Source of the DNA: Streptomyces sp. HSG2
Lineage (GTDB): Bacteria > Actinomycetota > Actinomycetes > Streptomycetales > Streptomycetaceae
Assembly: GCF_016598575.1 (NCBI RefSeq)
Contig: NZ_CP066801.1
Span: 620,001-684,000, forward strand
Length of the DNA: 64,000 bases
Direction: 5' to 3'
The notes below the pieces were generated by a model. The model was not told the DNA's origin, ran no database searches, and saw only the letters and a list, made by a program, of their open reading frames with translations. Position 1 is the first letter of the stretch. The number at the start of each line of letters is the position of its first letter. Shown in pieces: positions 19,480 through 27,749 of the stretch. Position numbers and translations under genes: made by a program.

Positions 19480-20156
19480 TCGCCGAGCTGCTCCCGGACA
19501 CCGTCGCCACCGTCGAGGACTTCGGCCACGACGACACCGGGCACACCCCGCTCCACCCCGAGGAGGAGCCACTGGTGGCCCGGGCGGTCGCCAAGCGTCG
19601 TCGAGAGTTCACCGTGGTCCGCTCCTGCGCACGCCGGGCCATGCTCCGACTCGGCGTGCCGGCGCAGCCCGTGTTGACGGGGGAGCGCGGGGCGCCACTC
19701 TGGCCGAAGGGTCTGCTGGGCAGCATGACGCACTGCGACGGCTACTGCGCCGCCGCGCTGGTCCGCGACACCGATCTCGCCTCCGTCGGCATCGACGCGG
19801 AGCCGGCGGCGGCGCTCCCCGACGGCGTCCTGGACGCCGTGGCCCTCCCGTCGGAACGGGACCGGCTGCGACGGTTGGCCGAGGAGCGCCCGCATGTGCC
19901 CTGGGACCGGCTGCTGTTCAGCGCCAAGGAGTCCGTGTACAAGGCGTGGTTCCCGCTGACCGGGGCCTGGCTGGACTTCGACGAGGCCGACATCGAGTTC
20001 ACGACGGGGCCGGACCGGGTGGACCGGGGGGCCCTTCGCGCCTCGCTCCTGGTGCCCGGTCCGAGGGTCGGGCGGGACCGGCTCGGCCGTTTCGACGGAC
20101 GCTGGACGGTGCGTGACGGGCTGCTCGCCACGGTGGTCGTCGTACCGCGTCCCTGA
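19476..20156 (+). CDS. Sfp/Svp-type 4'-phosphopantetheinyl transferase
   Basis: 226 residues. It moves the phosphopantetheine arm of CoA onto a conserved Ser of acyl or peptidyl carrier proteins, activating PKS, NRPS or FAS modules. Motifs: LLGSMTHCDGYCAAAL (P1-like), ASVGIDAE with the metal-binding Asp and Glu, and WDRLLFSAKESVYKAWFP with the catalytic Glu-Lys of the KESxxK box. The size fits the single-domain Sfp class. The GTG start lies within the metallophosphoesterase stop. As a discrete enzyme with broad-class motifs it may serve several biosynthetic clusters and not only genes in this window. Confidence 0.95.
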   Translation: MIAELLPDTVATVEDFGHDDTGHTPLHPEEEPLVARAVAKRRREFTVVRSCARRAMLRLGVPAQPVLTGERGAPLWPKGLLGSMTHCDGYCAAALVRDTDLASVGIDAEPAAALPDGVLDAVALPSERDRLRRLAEERPHVPWDRLLFSAKESVYKAWFPLTGAWLDFDEADIEFTTGPDRVDRGALRASLLVPGPRVGRDRLGRFDGRWTVRDGLLATVVVVPRP

Positions 20157-20219
20157 CGGTTGGGGCGCCCCGGGCGCGGCCCGGCGGTTCGGCAACGGCA
20201 CCCGCGCGGGTCTCGGAGT

Positions 20220-20765
20220 TCAGCGCAGGTAGCCCAGCGATGCCTCGATCCGCCCGGCCAGGTGGTCTCGTCGGCCCGGGTCCCGCGAGGAAGACCCGCC
20301 CGACCAGGCGCGGCACTTGCTGGCCAGAAGGAGCCCGAACCTCTCCGCCTCGCGCTCCTCGGCGGCGTCGAAGTCGGTACGTGCGGCCACCGCGCGCGCC
20401 GTCTCCCGGAGTGCGCGTTCGTCGAGGGTCGCGCCGAGCAGCCGGGTGGTGACCGGACCGCCGGGGCCGTCCCGGCCCTGGTGGCCGGCGTTCATGTGCC
20501 ACAGCTCGTGGCCGAGGATGACCAGTTGGTGTTCCGGCGCGGTGCGTTCCTCGACGACGACCACGTCCTGGTCCGCCAGGTCGAGCCAGAGTCCGCTGGC
20601 TGTCCCGGCGGGGAACGCCGCCGCACGGAAGACCACGGGTCGACCTCGGCGTTCGCCCATGGCCGCGCACAACGCCACACAGAGGTCGCTGGAGCGCGCG
20701 GTGGGCGGGCCCAGCCCCGTGACGAGGTCCGCGCAGAGGCGGCGCATCTCCCTCTCGATGCCCAC
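20220..20765 (-). CDS. ImmA/IrrE-like zinc metallopeptidase
   Basis: 181 residues with the zincin motif GHELWHMNAGH. The two His and the Glu form the catalytic centre, and acidic residues about 50 residues later (FDAAEEREAERFG) could supply the third ligand. Proteins of this kind, next to XRE regulators, cleave or inactivate the repressor in response to a signal. In Streptomyces they are often labelled toxin component. The GTG start at 20765 follows GGGGAGG closely. The preceding XRE gene ends 14 nt upstream, so the two form an operon. Divergent to them is an MmyB-type ligand-binding protein. Confidence 0.82.
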   Translation of the reverse strand: MGIEREMRRLCADLVTGLGPPTARSSDLCVALCAAMGERRGRPVVFRAAAFPAGTASGLWLDLADQDVVVVEERTAPEHQLVILGHELWHMNAGHQGRDGPGGPVTTRLLGATLDERALRETARAVAARTDFDAAEEREAERFGLLLASKCRAWSGGSSSRDPGRRDHLAGRIEASLGYLR

Positions 20766-20779
20766 TGTCCTCCCCAGTC

Positions 20780-21436
20780 TCACGACTCCGGTCGCTTGAC
20801 GCTCTCCAAGAGCATGTCCAGCCATTCGGCCACTTTGTCGCGGTGCTGGTCCGTGGGCAGTTGCGCGGCCCGCCAGGCGATCCCGCGGACACCATGGTCC
20901 TGCATCAGCCGTTCCAGGGGGTCCTCGGCCGGGGAGGCCGATCGGCGTTCGTGGTCGGCGAGGCGTTGCAGCAGTTCCTGTTCGGTGTGGCTCAGGACGC
21001 TCGCCAAGGCCTCCGGGTCCTCGGCGGTCAGGAATCCCGCGTGCACACCGAAGAAGCGTTGGATGGCGTCGCAGTGCTCCATGGTCGGCCGGCGGTCGCC
21101 GTTGATGAGGGCTCCCGCCTGCTGACGCGACATGCCGGTGCCGTCGGCGATCTCCTGCTGGGTGTACCTGCGGCCGTTCCGTTTCAGCCTGCTGCGGCGC
21201 AGCAGGTCCAGACGCTGCAGGAAGCGGGCCTGGACGTCGGGTTCACCGGCCGGACGACCGGCGAGCAGCGCGTGCACGACGGATTCGGGAACCCCGGACG
21301 CGACGGAGAGACGCTCGATGCCGAAGACCTCCCGGCGCGGGACCCCGAGCCGGTCGGCGAGGGCCGCGACACGGGCGACGACCGCCGGGAGCACCTCCGA
21401 GGGCGTGCCGTCGGACCTCTCGAAGCCATCCGCCAC
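20780..21436 (-). CDS. XRE-family regulator, partner of the ImmA-like peptidase
   Basis: 218 residues. A helix-turn-helix is clear in YTQQEIADGTGMSRQQAGAL followed by INGDRRPTMEHCDAIQRFF. An N-terminal 90-residue region (EVFGIERLSVASGVPESVVHALLAGRP) and a helical C-terminus flank it. I favour the GTG at 21436, which has GGGAG 8 nt before it; the ATG at 21451 adds five residues but has a poorly spaced site. It probably represses its own operon and perhaps the divergent gene at 21670 from the inverted repeats between them. Confidence 0.85.
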   Translation of the reverse strand: MADGFERSDGTPSEVLPAVVARVAALADRLGVPRREVFGIERLSVASGVPESVVHALLAGRPAGEPDVQARFLQRLDLLRRSRLKRNGRRYTQQEIADGTGMSRQQAGALINGDRRPTMEHCDAIQRFFGVHAGFLTAEDPEALASVLSHTEQELLQRLADHERRSASPAEDPLERLMQDHGVRGIAWRAAQLPTDQHRDKVAEWLDMLLESVKRPES

Positions 21437-21540
21437 CGACCGATCTCCCATGTCTCCCACCGGACTCACAGGCTTCTCACAAGCGGTTGTCGTGAACTTC
21501 CCGGAGGCTAGTCCTTCGCCCGAGGCGGCCTCCAGGCATC

Positions 21541-21592
21541 GCCACGATTGTGGCCAGTTTCGGCCGTCAATCGGCCAGGAATGCCACGATAG
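21541..21592. promoter_or_regulatory. cluster of inverted and direct repeats in the divergent control region
   Basis: GCCAC-GATT-GTGGC at 21541-21554 is an inverted repeat, and GGCCG-TCAAT-CGGCC at 21562-21576 is another. GCCACGAT recurs as a direct repeat at 21541 and 21583, 42 bp (four helical turns) apart. A TTGACA hexamer (21593-21598) follows and could be a -35 box for the rightward gene. It lies between the XRE/ImmA operon and the MmyB-like gene, so it is a likely operator for the XRE protein. Confidence 0.55.
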
Positions 21593-21669
21593 TTGACATG
21601 GCTCACGTGGGGGCAGCAGGATCGGGGCGCCGCGTGAAGGCCGCATAGGGCAAGAGGGGTGACCTCCCG

Positions 21670-22335
21670 ATGGGATTTCAGGCTGGAGAGCAGCGGCCGG
21701 TGCCGCGCCCCGCCTCCGCGACCCCCGAGACCCTGGCGTACCTGCGGGACTACGCCGCGCTTCTGGAGGCGGTGTCGTTCCCGTCGTTCGTCCTCGACCG
21801 CGCGTGGGGAGTGGTGCTGGCCAACGAGGCGTTCCGGGCGCTCTTCCGAGACGTGGGGCCGCACCCCTCGGCCATGCCCGACGAGAACTTCCTCCGGTTC
21901 GTCCTCTTCCACCCGGACGCGGCGTCGGTCCTGGGCGAACACGAGTCGCGTTGGTGTCTGCCGATGCTCGCCCAGTTCGCCTCCGCGCTGGAGCGGGACG
22001 GCGGGCACGAGGACGTGTTGCGGGACATCCGCCAGGAGATCGCCCAGGATCCGATCATGGATGTCGCCTACCGGCACGGCCTTCCGCACTGGGTACGGGC
22101 CGTCGGCGAGCAGGCGGTGGAGCACGACGGCGCCGTTCGGCCGCTGCTGCACCCGGACCCCAGGTGGGGCGCGACCGAGTGCCGCTTCGTCGTGGAGACG
22201 CCCGGCCGGCTGGAGCGGCTGGGCTTCACCCGGTCGACAATGGTGCTGCGCGAGGCCCCGCGTCGGTCGCACCGTCCCCGCCGGCGGCGCAGACCGACCG
22301 GGCACCTGAGAGCCGTACCGGCGGCCACCGACTGA
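21670..22335 (+). CDS. MmyB-type ligand-binding domain protein without an HTH
   Basis: 221 residues. The region ALLEAVSFPSFVLDRAWGV-VLANEAFRALF, then ENFLRFVLFHPDA and a C-terminal sheet (LHPDPRWGATECRFVVETP) match the PAS-like ligand-binding domain (MLTR/MmyB) usually fused behind an XRE helix-turn-helix. Here the protein starts only about 30 residues before that domain, so no DNA-binding part is present. A basic tail (RRSHRPRRRRRPTG) ends it. Divergent from it is a free-standing XRE protein, which may supply the DNA binding in trans. AGAGGGG about 10 nt before the ATG supports the start. Confidence 0.75.
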   Translation: MGFQAGEQRPVPRPASATPETLAYLRDYAALLEAVSFPSFVLDRAWGVVLANEAFRALFRDVGPHPSAMPDENFLRFVLFHPDAASVLGEHESRWCLPMLAQFASALERDGGHEDVLRDIRQEIAQDPIMDVAYRHGLPHWVRAVGEQAVEHDGAVRPLLHPDPRWGATECRFVVETPGRLERLGFTRSTMVLREAPRRSHRPRRRRRPTGHLRAVPAATD

Positions 22336-22337
22336 GG

Positions 22338-22373
22338 GAACCGCGTCGGCGGGACCCGCGCGACCGACGGTTC
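22338..22373. terminator. imperfect inverted repeat between convergent genes
   Basis: GAACCG(cg)TCGG at 22338-22349 pairs with CCGACGGTTC at 22364-22373, leaving a 2-nt bulge. It lies between the stops of the MmyB-like and DUF2510 genes and can serve both. Confidence 0.5.
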
Positions 22374-23526
22374 AGACGCCCCGACCGGCTCGCCCTCCCG
22401 AGGCGGCCTGGATGCCCTCGACGATCTCGTCCAGCACACCCTGCCCCTGGTCGACGTCGACCCCCACGCGGACCACCACGATCCGCTGCGGGGCCGAGGG
22501 CGAGGGGAAGGCCACCGACTCGACGTAACCGTCCGAGCCCTCGCTCGTGACCGCCAGCCAGCGGACCCGGTAGCCCGACTGTCCCGCCACCGTGACCTTC
22601 TCCGACACCAGTTCCTCGTGCGAGTCGAGCGATCCGTAGCCCTGGCCGTAGGACTCCTCGGCGTTGGCCTCGATGTCCGCCTTGGCGACCTCCTCGGCCG
22701 TGGCGCCCCCGGACACCCGCGGGCTCGAGTGGGCTCCTCCCTTGGTGCACTCCCGGGACTCGTCCCCGGGACACGCGTAGGTGTCGTCGGAGACGACGAA
22801 GGCGCCCATCGGACCGCGCTGACCGTGCCAACCCTCGGGAATCGGCAGGCTGATCCCGCTCAGCGGGTCCGTCACCGTCCCGGACCCGGCCCCACCGTCG
22901 GCGGAGTCCCCGGGGGCACGGTCGCCACCGTCCGGGCCTCGGTCGTCCCTGGGGCCGCGCTCGTCCCGGGGCCCGCCCTGGGCCGAGCGACCCTCCCGAT
23001 CGGTGGTCCCGTCACCGGCCAGGGCGTACACCCCGACCCCGATTCCCGTCAGGACGGCCGCGGTCGCCACCACCGCGGCCGCGGTCCACAGCCGCCGACG
23101 CCCGGCGGGCCGAGACGTGTACTCGGGCGTGGGGGTCGGGTGCCCCTGCCAGGCCGCGGTGCCCGGGGGCGGCGGCACGGCCTGGTTCCCCCACGCGGGG
23201 GGCGGCACGGTGCCGGGTGCCACCTCGGGCGACCGGGCGGGCTCGTCGCCGGGGATCGGTTCCCGCGCGGCCGGCTTGGCGAGGCTGATCGGCACCCGCT
23301 CCCCCGTCGACTCCGTGGCGCCCGGAAGAGGGCCCGACTCCCGCCCCTGGGCAGGGTCGACCGGCGGGTCCTCGCCCCCGGGGGACGCGGTGCCCTCCGA
23401 GGAGGTCGCGGCGGCGGGCCGTATCCGGTCCGTCCACGCGCCGCCGTCCCACCAGCGCTCCGCGGCGGGAGCGTCCGGAGCCTGCCCGGGGTCCGGGTAC
23501 CACCCCGGCGGTGTCGCCTGCGTCAT
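22372..23526 (-). CDS. DUF2510 membrane protein with extracytoplasmic lipoprotein-like domain
   Basis: 384 residues. A DUF2510 module opens the protein (PPGWYPDPG then RWWDGGAWTDR, residues 6-35). A Pro/Gly/Glu-rich cytoplasmic linker follows to about residue 145. Then comes one transmembrane helix (AAAVVATAAVLTGIGVGVYAL), a charged Gly/Asp/Arg spacer and an outer globular domain (GISLPIPEGWHGQRG to VLDEIVEGIQAA). DUF2510 proteins in actinobacteria are thought to sit at the membrane with the domain inside; the role is unknown. GAAGGGAAG precedes the ATG. A stable hairpin stands just upstream of that site (separate entry). Confidence 0.85.
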   Translation of the reverse strand: MTQATPPGWYPDPGQAPDAPAAERWWDGGAWTDRIRPAAATSSEGTASPGGEDPPVDPAQGRESGPLPGATESTGERVPISLAKPAAREPIPGDEPARSPEVAPGTVPPPAWGNQAVPPPPGTAAWQGHPTPTPEYTSRPAGRRRLWTAAAVVATAAVLTGIGVGVYALAGDGTTDREGRSAQGGPRDERGPRDDRGPDGGDRAPGDSADGGAGSGTVTDPLSGISLPIPEGWHGQRGPMGAFVVSDDTYACPGDESRECTKGGAHSSPRVSGGATAEEVAKADIEANAEESYGQGYGSLDSHEELVSEKVTVAGQSGYRVRWLAVTSEGSDGYVESVAFPSPSAPQRIVVVRVGVDVDQGQGVLDEIVEGIQAASGGRAGRGV

Positions 23527-23548
23527 CGTCTCTTCCCTTCGTGGGATG

Positions 23549-23568
23549 CCCCCGGCTTCGGCCGGGGG
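23549..23568. promoter_or_regulatory. stable hairpin immediately upstream of the DUF2510 ribosome binding site
   Basis: CCCCCGGC-TTCG-GCCGGGGG is a perfect 8-bp stem. It has a UUCG loop on plus-strand RNA and CGAA on the minus-strand message. It ends 8 nt before the Shine-Dalgarno sequence of the minus-strand gene at 22372-23526, so it may shape translation or mRNA stability. Confidence 0.5.
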
Positions 23569-24145
23569 AGGAATCGAGGCCCCTGCGAGGCGGGGCCGGG
23601 GACGCCGACCGGTCGGCCGCCGGGACGTTCGGGCGCGCGCCCACATCGACCGGGCGGGGTCTCGGCGCGCGCCGGAGTCCGAGAACCGCGGGCGTCGGCG
23701 CGAGGCGATCACGCTCGGCGGGTGGTTCCCCTCCTCCGAACCGTGCTCGAGCGGTCGCCGTGCGCGCGGCGCGACCCCACCGAGCGTCCGGACACTCACG
23801 CACGACCGCCGGACGGTTCCCGACCGGGACGTGCGCGCGGCTCGGAACGTGCCGGCCGGGCCGGTGTCCGTGCGCGCGAGTGGTGCGAGACCTCAACGAA
23901 GCACTCCGGGCGGGCGATCGACGACGAGACGGGAAACCTCCCTCGGCGCGGGGCCGCGGGAAGACCCCCTCCTCAGGGAGAGGAGGCCGAGCGCCCACCC
24001 TATGAGGTGAGCGTGAAAGGGGCATGAGAGGACCGCGAGACTCGGTCGGACACCGAAGCGCCGACCCCCGCACTCGGGCCCGAAGGCGGGTCTCTCGACG
24101 ACGCCCCGGTACGCACGACCGTGGACCCGGGCGACGCGTACCGGG
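23569..24145. other. non-coding gap between divergent genes
   Basis: About 580 nt between the DUF2510 leader hairpin and the promoter-like box of the next gene. It is dense in CG and has open frames only as expected from base composition. I see no domain, ribosome binding site or RNA gene in it. Confidence 0.4.
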
Positions 24146-24151
24146 TAGCGT
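24146..24151 (+). promoter_or_regulatory. candidate -10 box of a leaderless gene
   Basis: TAGCGT lies 8 nt before the GTG at 24160, and there is no Shine-Dalgarno sequence. This arrangement is usual for leaderless actinobacterial messages and decides the start of the next gene. Confidence 0.5.
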
Positions 24152-24159
24152 CCCGCAGC

Positions 24160-25389
24160 GTGTCCGAAGCTCGCACGCGACGACGGCCGGGAGCGGCGTT
24201 CGGCATGTCGCTCGGCCTGGTGCTCGCGGCCGTCCTGCTCACTGTGGTCCCGAACGGCGAGCGCGGGGTGGGCGGCCCGGACGGGTGCGTGCCGCACACG
24301 ATCGCCTCCTGGCGGCCCCACGAGGAACTCACCCGGACCTTCGCCGACTACGGGGACGATCCCGCGCGCACGGACGACTGGACGGGCGGCGACGGAACCC
24401 ACTCGGTGCGGCTGCCCGACGGCAGGGTGCTGTGGTTGTTCTCCGACACCTTTCTCGGCCCGGTGCGTCCACCGCCCAACCCGGCCGGCGAGCCGCACGC
24501 GTGGCGCGACGCCGCGACCCCGCTGGTGCGCAACTCGGCGGTGGTGATGCGCGACGGACGGCTCGAACGCACCCTGCCGGCGCCGCTCTTCGCCGACCCC
24601 GGCCCCGATCGGTGGCGATGGCCGGTCGCGGCCCGCGTGGAGCCCCGCGCCCCGGGGTCCGACGAACCGGTGTTGCGGGTGCTGCTCTGGCAGCGCGCCG
24701 CGGGGCCGGATCCCTGGATCTACGGCGTGCCCACGGCGACCGAGGTGGCCACCCTGTCCCTGCCCGGCCTGCGCGTGGAGGGGGTGTCGCCGGTCCTGGA
24801 CCAGCGGTGGGTGTCGGATCCGTCACAGCGGGTGCTGTTCGGCACCGCGCTGGTGTCCGAGGCCGGCTTCACCTACGTGTTCGGCGGGGACGACCGACAG
24901 GCGGTCTCCGGACCGGTGTCCCACGCCTACGTGGCGCGTGTCCCGGACGGTCGGCTGGACGACCACACCGCCTGGCGGTTCTGGACGGCGGCGGGTTGGG
25001 CGGCCGAGGGACGGCCGGAAGCCGTCCTGGGGGACGGCCGGAGCACCGGGGTGGGCAGCGCGTTCTCCGTCGTCGACGCCGGCGACACCCTCCTGTTGTT
25101 CACCATGGCCGCGGGCGCCGGAAGCCTGTCGGACGTGGCGATGTACTGGGCGTGCGCGCCCACCGGGCCCTGGCACGGGCCCTCGGGCGGCTTCCGCCCG
25201 CCGCTGCCGGAAGGAGCGGGGGCCTACAATCCGCGGGCGCACCCGGTCCTGGCGTCCGCGGACGGGTCGTTGGTGCTCAGCCACGACGTCAACTGGCCGG
25301 GGACCGGGGACGCCCTCGCTCGGCTGAGCGGGAACGTCTCCCTGTACCGCCCTCGGTTCGTCATCGTGCGTGCGGCCCCGTCGAGGTGA
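24160..25389 (+). CDS. secreted beta-propeller-like protein (DUF4185/DUF5005 type)
   Basis: 409 residues. A short basic N-terminus (TRRRPGAAF) and the hydrophobic core GMSLGLVLAAVLLTVV form a signal peptide or anchor. The mature part begins after CVPHTIASW. Repeated segments such as HSVRLPDGRVLWLFSDTFLG, TGVGSAFSVVDAGDTLLLF and YNPRAHPVLASADGSLVLS look like propeller blades that open with a D-G turn. This pattern is known from DUF4185/DUF5005 proteins, which are carbohydrate-active-like but uncharacterised. I set the start at the GTG at 24160 because TAGCGT sits 8 nt before it; a GTG at 24121 would add 13 residues without a ribosome binding site. Confidence 0.75.
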   Translation: MSEARTRRRPGAAFGMSLGLVLAAVLLTVVPNGERGVGGPDGCVPHTIASWRPHEELTRTFADYGDDPARTDDWTGGDGTHSVRLPDGRVLWLFSDTFLGPVRPPPNPAGEPHAWRDAATPLVRNSAVVMRDGRLERTLPAPLFADPGPDRWRWPVAARVEPRAPGSDEPVLRVLLWQRAAGPDPWIYGVPTATEVATLSLPGLRVEGVSPVLDQRWVSDPSQRVLFGTALVSEAGFTYVFGGDDRQAVSGPVSHAYVARVPDGRLDDHTAWRFWTAAGWAAEGRPEAVLGDGRSTGVGSAFSVVDAGDTLLLFTMAAGAGSLSDVAMYWACAPTGPWHGPSGGFRPPLPEGAGAYNPRAHPVLASADGSLVLSHDVNWPGTGDALARLSGNVSLYRPRFVIVRAAPSR

Positions 25390-25513
25390 CGCCCGCACGG
25401 CCGCCCCGCCGCGCGTCCACCCGTGGCGGATCCTCGGGTCAGGAATGCGAGCGGACGTCCCATCGTTGAGGATGGGCGGTAGCACTCGACCCCGACCGAA
25501 GGATCAACACCCC

Positions 25514-26350
25514 GTGAGCAGCCAGGTCCCCCCGATCACCCTGAACAACGGCGTCGAGATGCCCCAGCTCGGCCTGGGCGTCTGGCAGGTGCCGGACGAC
25601 GAGGCCGAGAGGACGATCTCCGCGGCGCTGGAGGCCGGGTATCGAAGCGTCGACACCGCCTCGTTCTACGAAAACGAGGCGGGCACCGGAAAGGCCCTCG
25701 CCGCCTCCGGGATCCCCCGCGAGGACCTCTTCGTGACGACCAAGCTCTGGAACAGCGACCAAGGTCACGACGCCGCCCTGCGCGCCTTCGACCGTTCCTT
25801 GACCAAGCTGGGTCTGGACTACGTCGACCTGTACCTCATCCACTGGCCGATGCCCGCGCGGGACCAGTACGTGGAGACCTACCGGGCCCTGGAGAGCCTG
25901 AACGCGGACGGCCGGATCCGCGCCATCGGAGTCTCGAACTTCCTTCCCGCGCATCTGGAGCGGCTCATCGCGGAGACGTCGATCGTGCCCGCCGTGAACC
26001 AGATCGAGCTCCACCCGCACCTGCAGCAGCACGCGAGCCGCGAGTTCCACGCCCGGCACGGCATCGCCACCGAGGCGTGGTCGCCGCTGGGGCAGGGCAG
26101 GGGACTGCTGGAGGTGCCCGCGCTGGTCGCCATCGCGCAGAAGCACGAACGCACCCCGGCGCAGGTCGTCCTGCGCTGGCACGTGCAGACGGGCAACGTG
26201 GTGATCCCGAAGTCGGCGACGCCGTCCCGGATCCGGGAGAACATCGACGTCTTCGACTTCGCGCTGGACGACGAGGACATCACGGCGATCGGCGCCCTCA
26301 ACGAGGACCGGCGACTGGGTCCGGACCCGGCCGTCTTCGAGATGGCCTGA
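25514..26350 (+). CDS. aldo/keto reductase (2,5-diketo-D-gluconate reductase-like)
   Basis: 278 residues, a single TIM-barrel NADPH-dependent carbonyl reductase. The catalytic tetrad is intact: Asp47 and Tyr52 in VDTASFYENE, Lys77 in FVTTKLWN and His110 in LYLIHWP. GVSNF and the cofactor loop VIPKSATPSRIREN (the AKR Lys/Ser/Arg signature) are present. The GTG start follows GAAGGA by 11 nt. The family reduces many sugar-derived and xenobiotic carbonyls; the substrate here is unknown. It stands alone, convergent with the methyltransferase at 26518. Confidence 0.95.
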   Translation: MSSQVPPITLNNGVEMPQLGLGVWQVPDDEAERTISAALEAGYRSVDTASFYENEAGTGKALAASGIPREDLFVTTKLWNSDQGHDAALRAFDRSLTKLGLDYVDLYLIHWPMPARDQYVETYRALESLNADGRIRAIGVSNFLPAHLERLIAETSIVPAVNQIELHPHLQQHASREFHARHGIATEAWSPLGQGRGLLEVPALVAIAQKHERTPAQVVLRWHVQTGNVVIPKSATPSRIRENIDVFDFALDDEDITAIGALNEDRRLGPDPAVFEMA

Positions 26351-26361
26351 CGGCCGCGCCC

Positions 26362-26405
26362 CGCCGCGCCCTCCCCGTCGGCACCGCCCGCCGGAGGGCG
26401 CGGCG
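26362..26405. terminator. bidirectional terminator hairpin
   Basis: A 13-bp perfect stem CGCCGCGCCCTCC (26362-26374)/GGAGGGCGCGGCG (26393-26405) lies between the convergent aldo/keto reductase and methyltransferase genes. Confidence 0.75.
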
Positions 26406-26517
26406 CGGCGTTCCGCCGACCGGGCACGGGCGGCGGGACCGAACGGCACCCGCCACGCGCACGCCCGCGCCGTCTCCGCGAGCCGCCGGCCCGGTAGGGG
26501 GCCGCGAGTCCGTCCCC

Positions 26518-27273
26518 TCAAGGCGGGGGATCGTGCGCCTTGCGAAAGGACCGCAGGGTGAAGACCGGTTCGGGTCTGGGCCGGTGCTGGTCCGGGAGGG
26601 CCGCGAGGCGTTCGGCGATGCCGTCCGCGCGCGGATCGCCGGGCGGCAGGGTGACGAACCACCCCCGGCGCAGGTCGTCGATGGTCCTGCGGGGGCTGCG
26701 TCCCTGGCCGCGGCCGACGAACCGGGCCTGCCCACCGGGTCTCAGGCCGTGGCGGCGGGCGTGGGCGGTGACGGCGGCGGCTCCGTCCGGGACGGGGCTG
26801 GGGGGCCGGGTGGCGAGGATCGCGTCGATGTCGCTGCCGACGTTGTGGGACGGACCCTTGTCGACCGTGGTGACCCAGGTCCCGCCCGGCCGCAGTACCC
26901 TGGCGCACTCGCCGACCAGGGCCGCCGCCTCCTCGGCCCCCGTCGCCAGGTGCAGGAGCCACACGGAACAGACCGCGTCGAAGGCCTCGTCACGAAACGG
27001 CAGCCGGCGACAGTCGGCGCGGGCGACCGCGCCGGGCAGCCGTTCGGCGGCCCGGCGCACCATGCCGGCGGCCCGGTCGACACCGGTGACCCGCAACCCG
27101 CGCGCGTCGGTGCCGAGGCGTCGGGTGACGATCCCGGTTCCGCACCCGGCGTCGAGCACGTCCCGCACCGTTTCCGGCAGCAGTCCGAGCACGGCCCGGG
27201 CGGCGGCCTCGGCCCGCGGCTCGCCGCCCCGCCAGGCGTCGTAGTGGCGGGATTCCTCCTCGTAGTCGAGCAC
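26518..27273 (-). CDS. class I SAM-dependent methyltransferase
   Basis: 251 residues. Methyltransf_11-type core: VLDAGCGTGIVTRRL (motif I), VTGVDRAAGMVRRAAE (acidic motif II), LPFRDEAFDAVCSVWLLHL and VLRPGGTWVTTVDKG. The C-terminal 90 residues cover a variable cap. The GTG start lies 4 nt past the stop of the preceding pterin dehydratase gene, so the two are almost certainly co-translated. The substrate is unknown; pairing with a PCD does not by itself imply a pterin substrate. Confidence 0.92.
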   Translation of the reverse strand: MLDYEEESRHYDAWRGGEPRAEAAARAVLGLLPETVRDVLDAGCGTGIVTRRLGTDARGLRVTGVDRAAGMVRRAAERLPGAVARADCRRLPFRDEAFDAVCSVWLLHLATGAEEAAALVGECARVLRPGGTWVTTVDKGPSHNVGSDIDAILATRPPSPVPDGAAAVTAHARRHGLRPGGQARFVGRGQGRSPRRTIDDLRRGWFVTLPPGDPRADGIAERLAALPDQHRPRPEPVFTLRSFRKAHDPPP

Positions 27274-27277
27274 CCGC

Positions 27278-27583
27278 TCAGCGGGCCCCGTGCGCGGCGG
27301 ACACGGCCTCGACCCTGCGGGCCAGTGTCAGGTCGAGGCCGGTGACGGCACCGCCGGCGCTGTGGGTGTGGACGGCCAGCGACACCGTGTCGTATCCGAG
27401 GGTCAACTCCGCGTGGTGGGCGAGTTCCTCCTGGAGCTGGGAGATGTGCACCACCAGTGCCGTGGCCGCCGGGTGCGAGGCGAGGTGGTAGGAGCGGGTG
27501 AGACGTCCCTCCCGCAGCCCCCAGCCGGGCAGGTCGGCCAGCGCCTCCTCGATCTCCTGCTGCGACAACGGTTCGACGGGCAT
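27278..27583 (-). CDS. pterin-4a-carbinolamine dehydratase
   Basis: 101 residues, the usual size. The family dehydrates 4a-hydroxytetrahydropterin so that the pterin can be recycled. The active-site signature is present as LAHHAELTLGYDTVSLAVHTH with the later GGAVTGLDLTLA, including the adjacent His pair and the later THS His. AAGGAG stands 9 nt before the ATG at 27583. It is followed within 4 nt by a methyltransferase gene. No aromatic amino acid hydroxylase is seen nearby. It is 16 kb from the PTPS-like block, so a shared pathway is not implied. Confidence 0.92.
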   Translation of the reverse strand: MPVEPLSQQEIEEALADLPGWGLREGRLTRSYHLASHPAATALVVHISQLQEELAHHAELTLGYDTVSLAVHTHSAGGAVTGLDLTLARRVEAVSAAHGAR

Positions 27584-27749
27584 GGGCGGAGCTCCTTCCG
27601 CGCGGGGCGCCGGGCACCGCCCAGCCTGCCACAGGCGCCCGTTCCCCGCCCCGGTCGCGCGAGGGAACGGCCGGTGGCCGGCCGCGCCCCCTGGGACGAG
27701 GGGGCGCGCCGTGGCAGACTGCCCGACGACCCGCGTGGGGAGGCACAAC

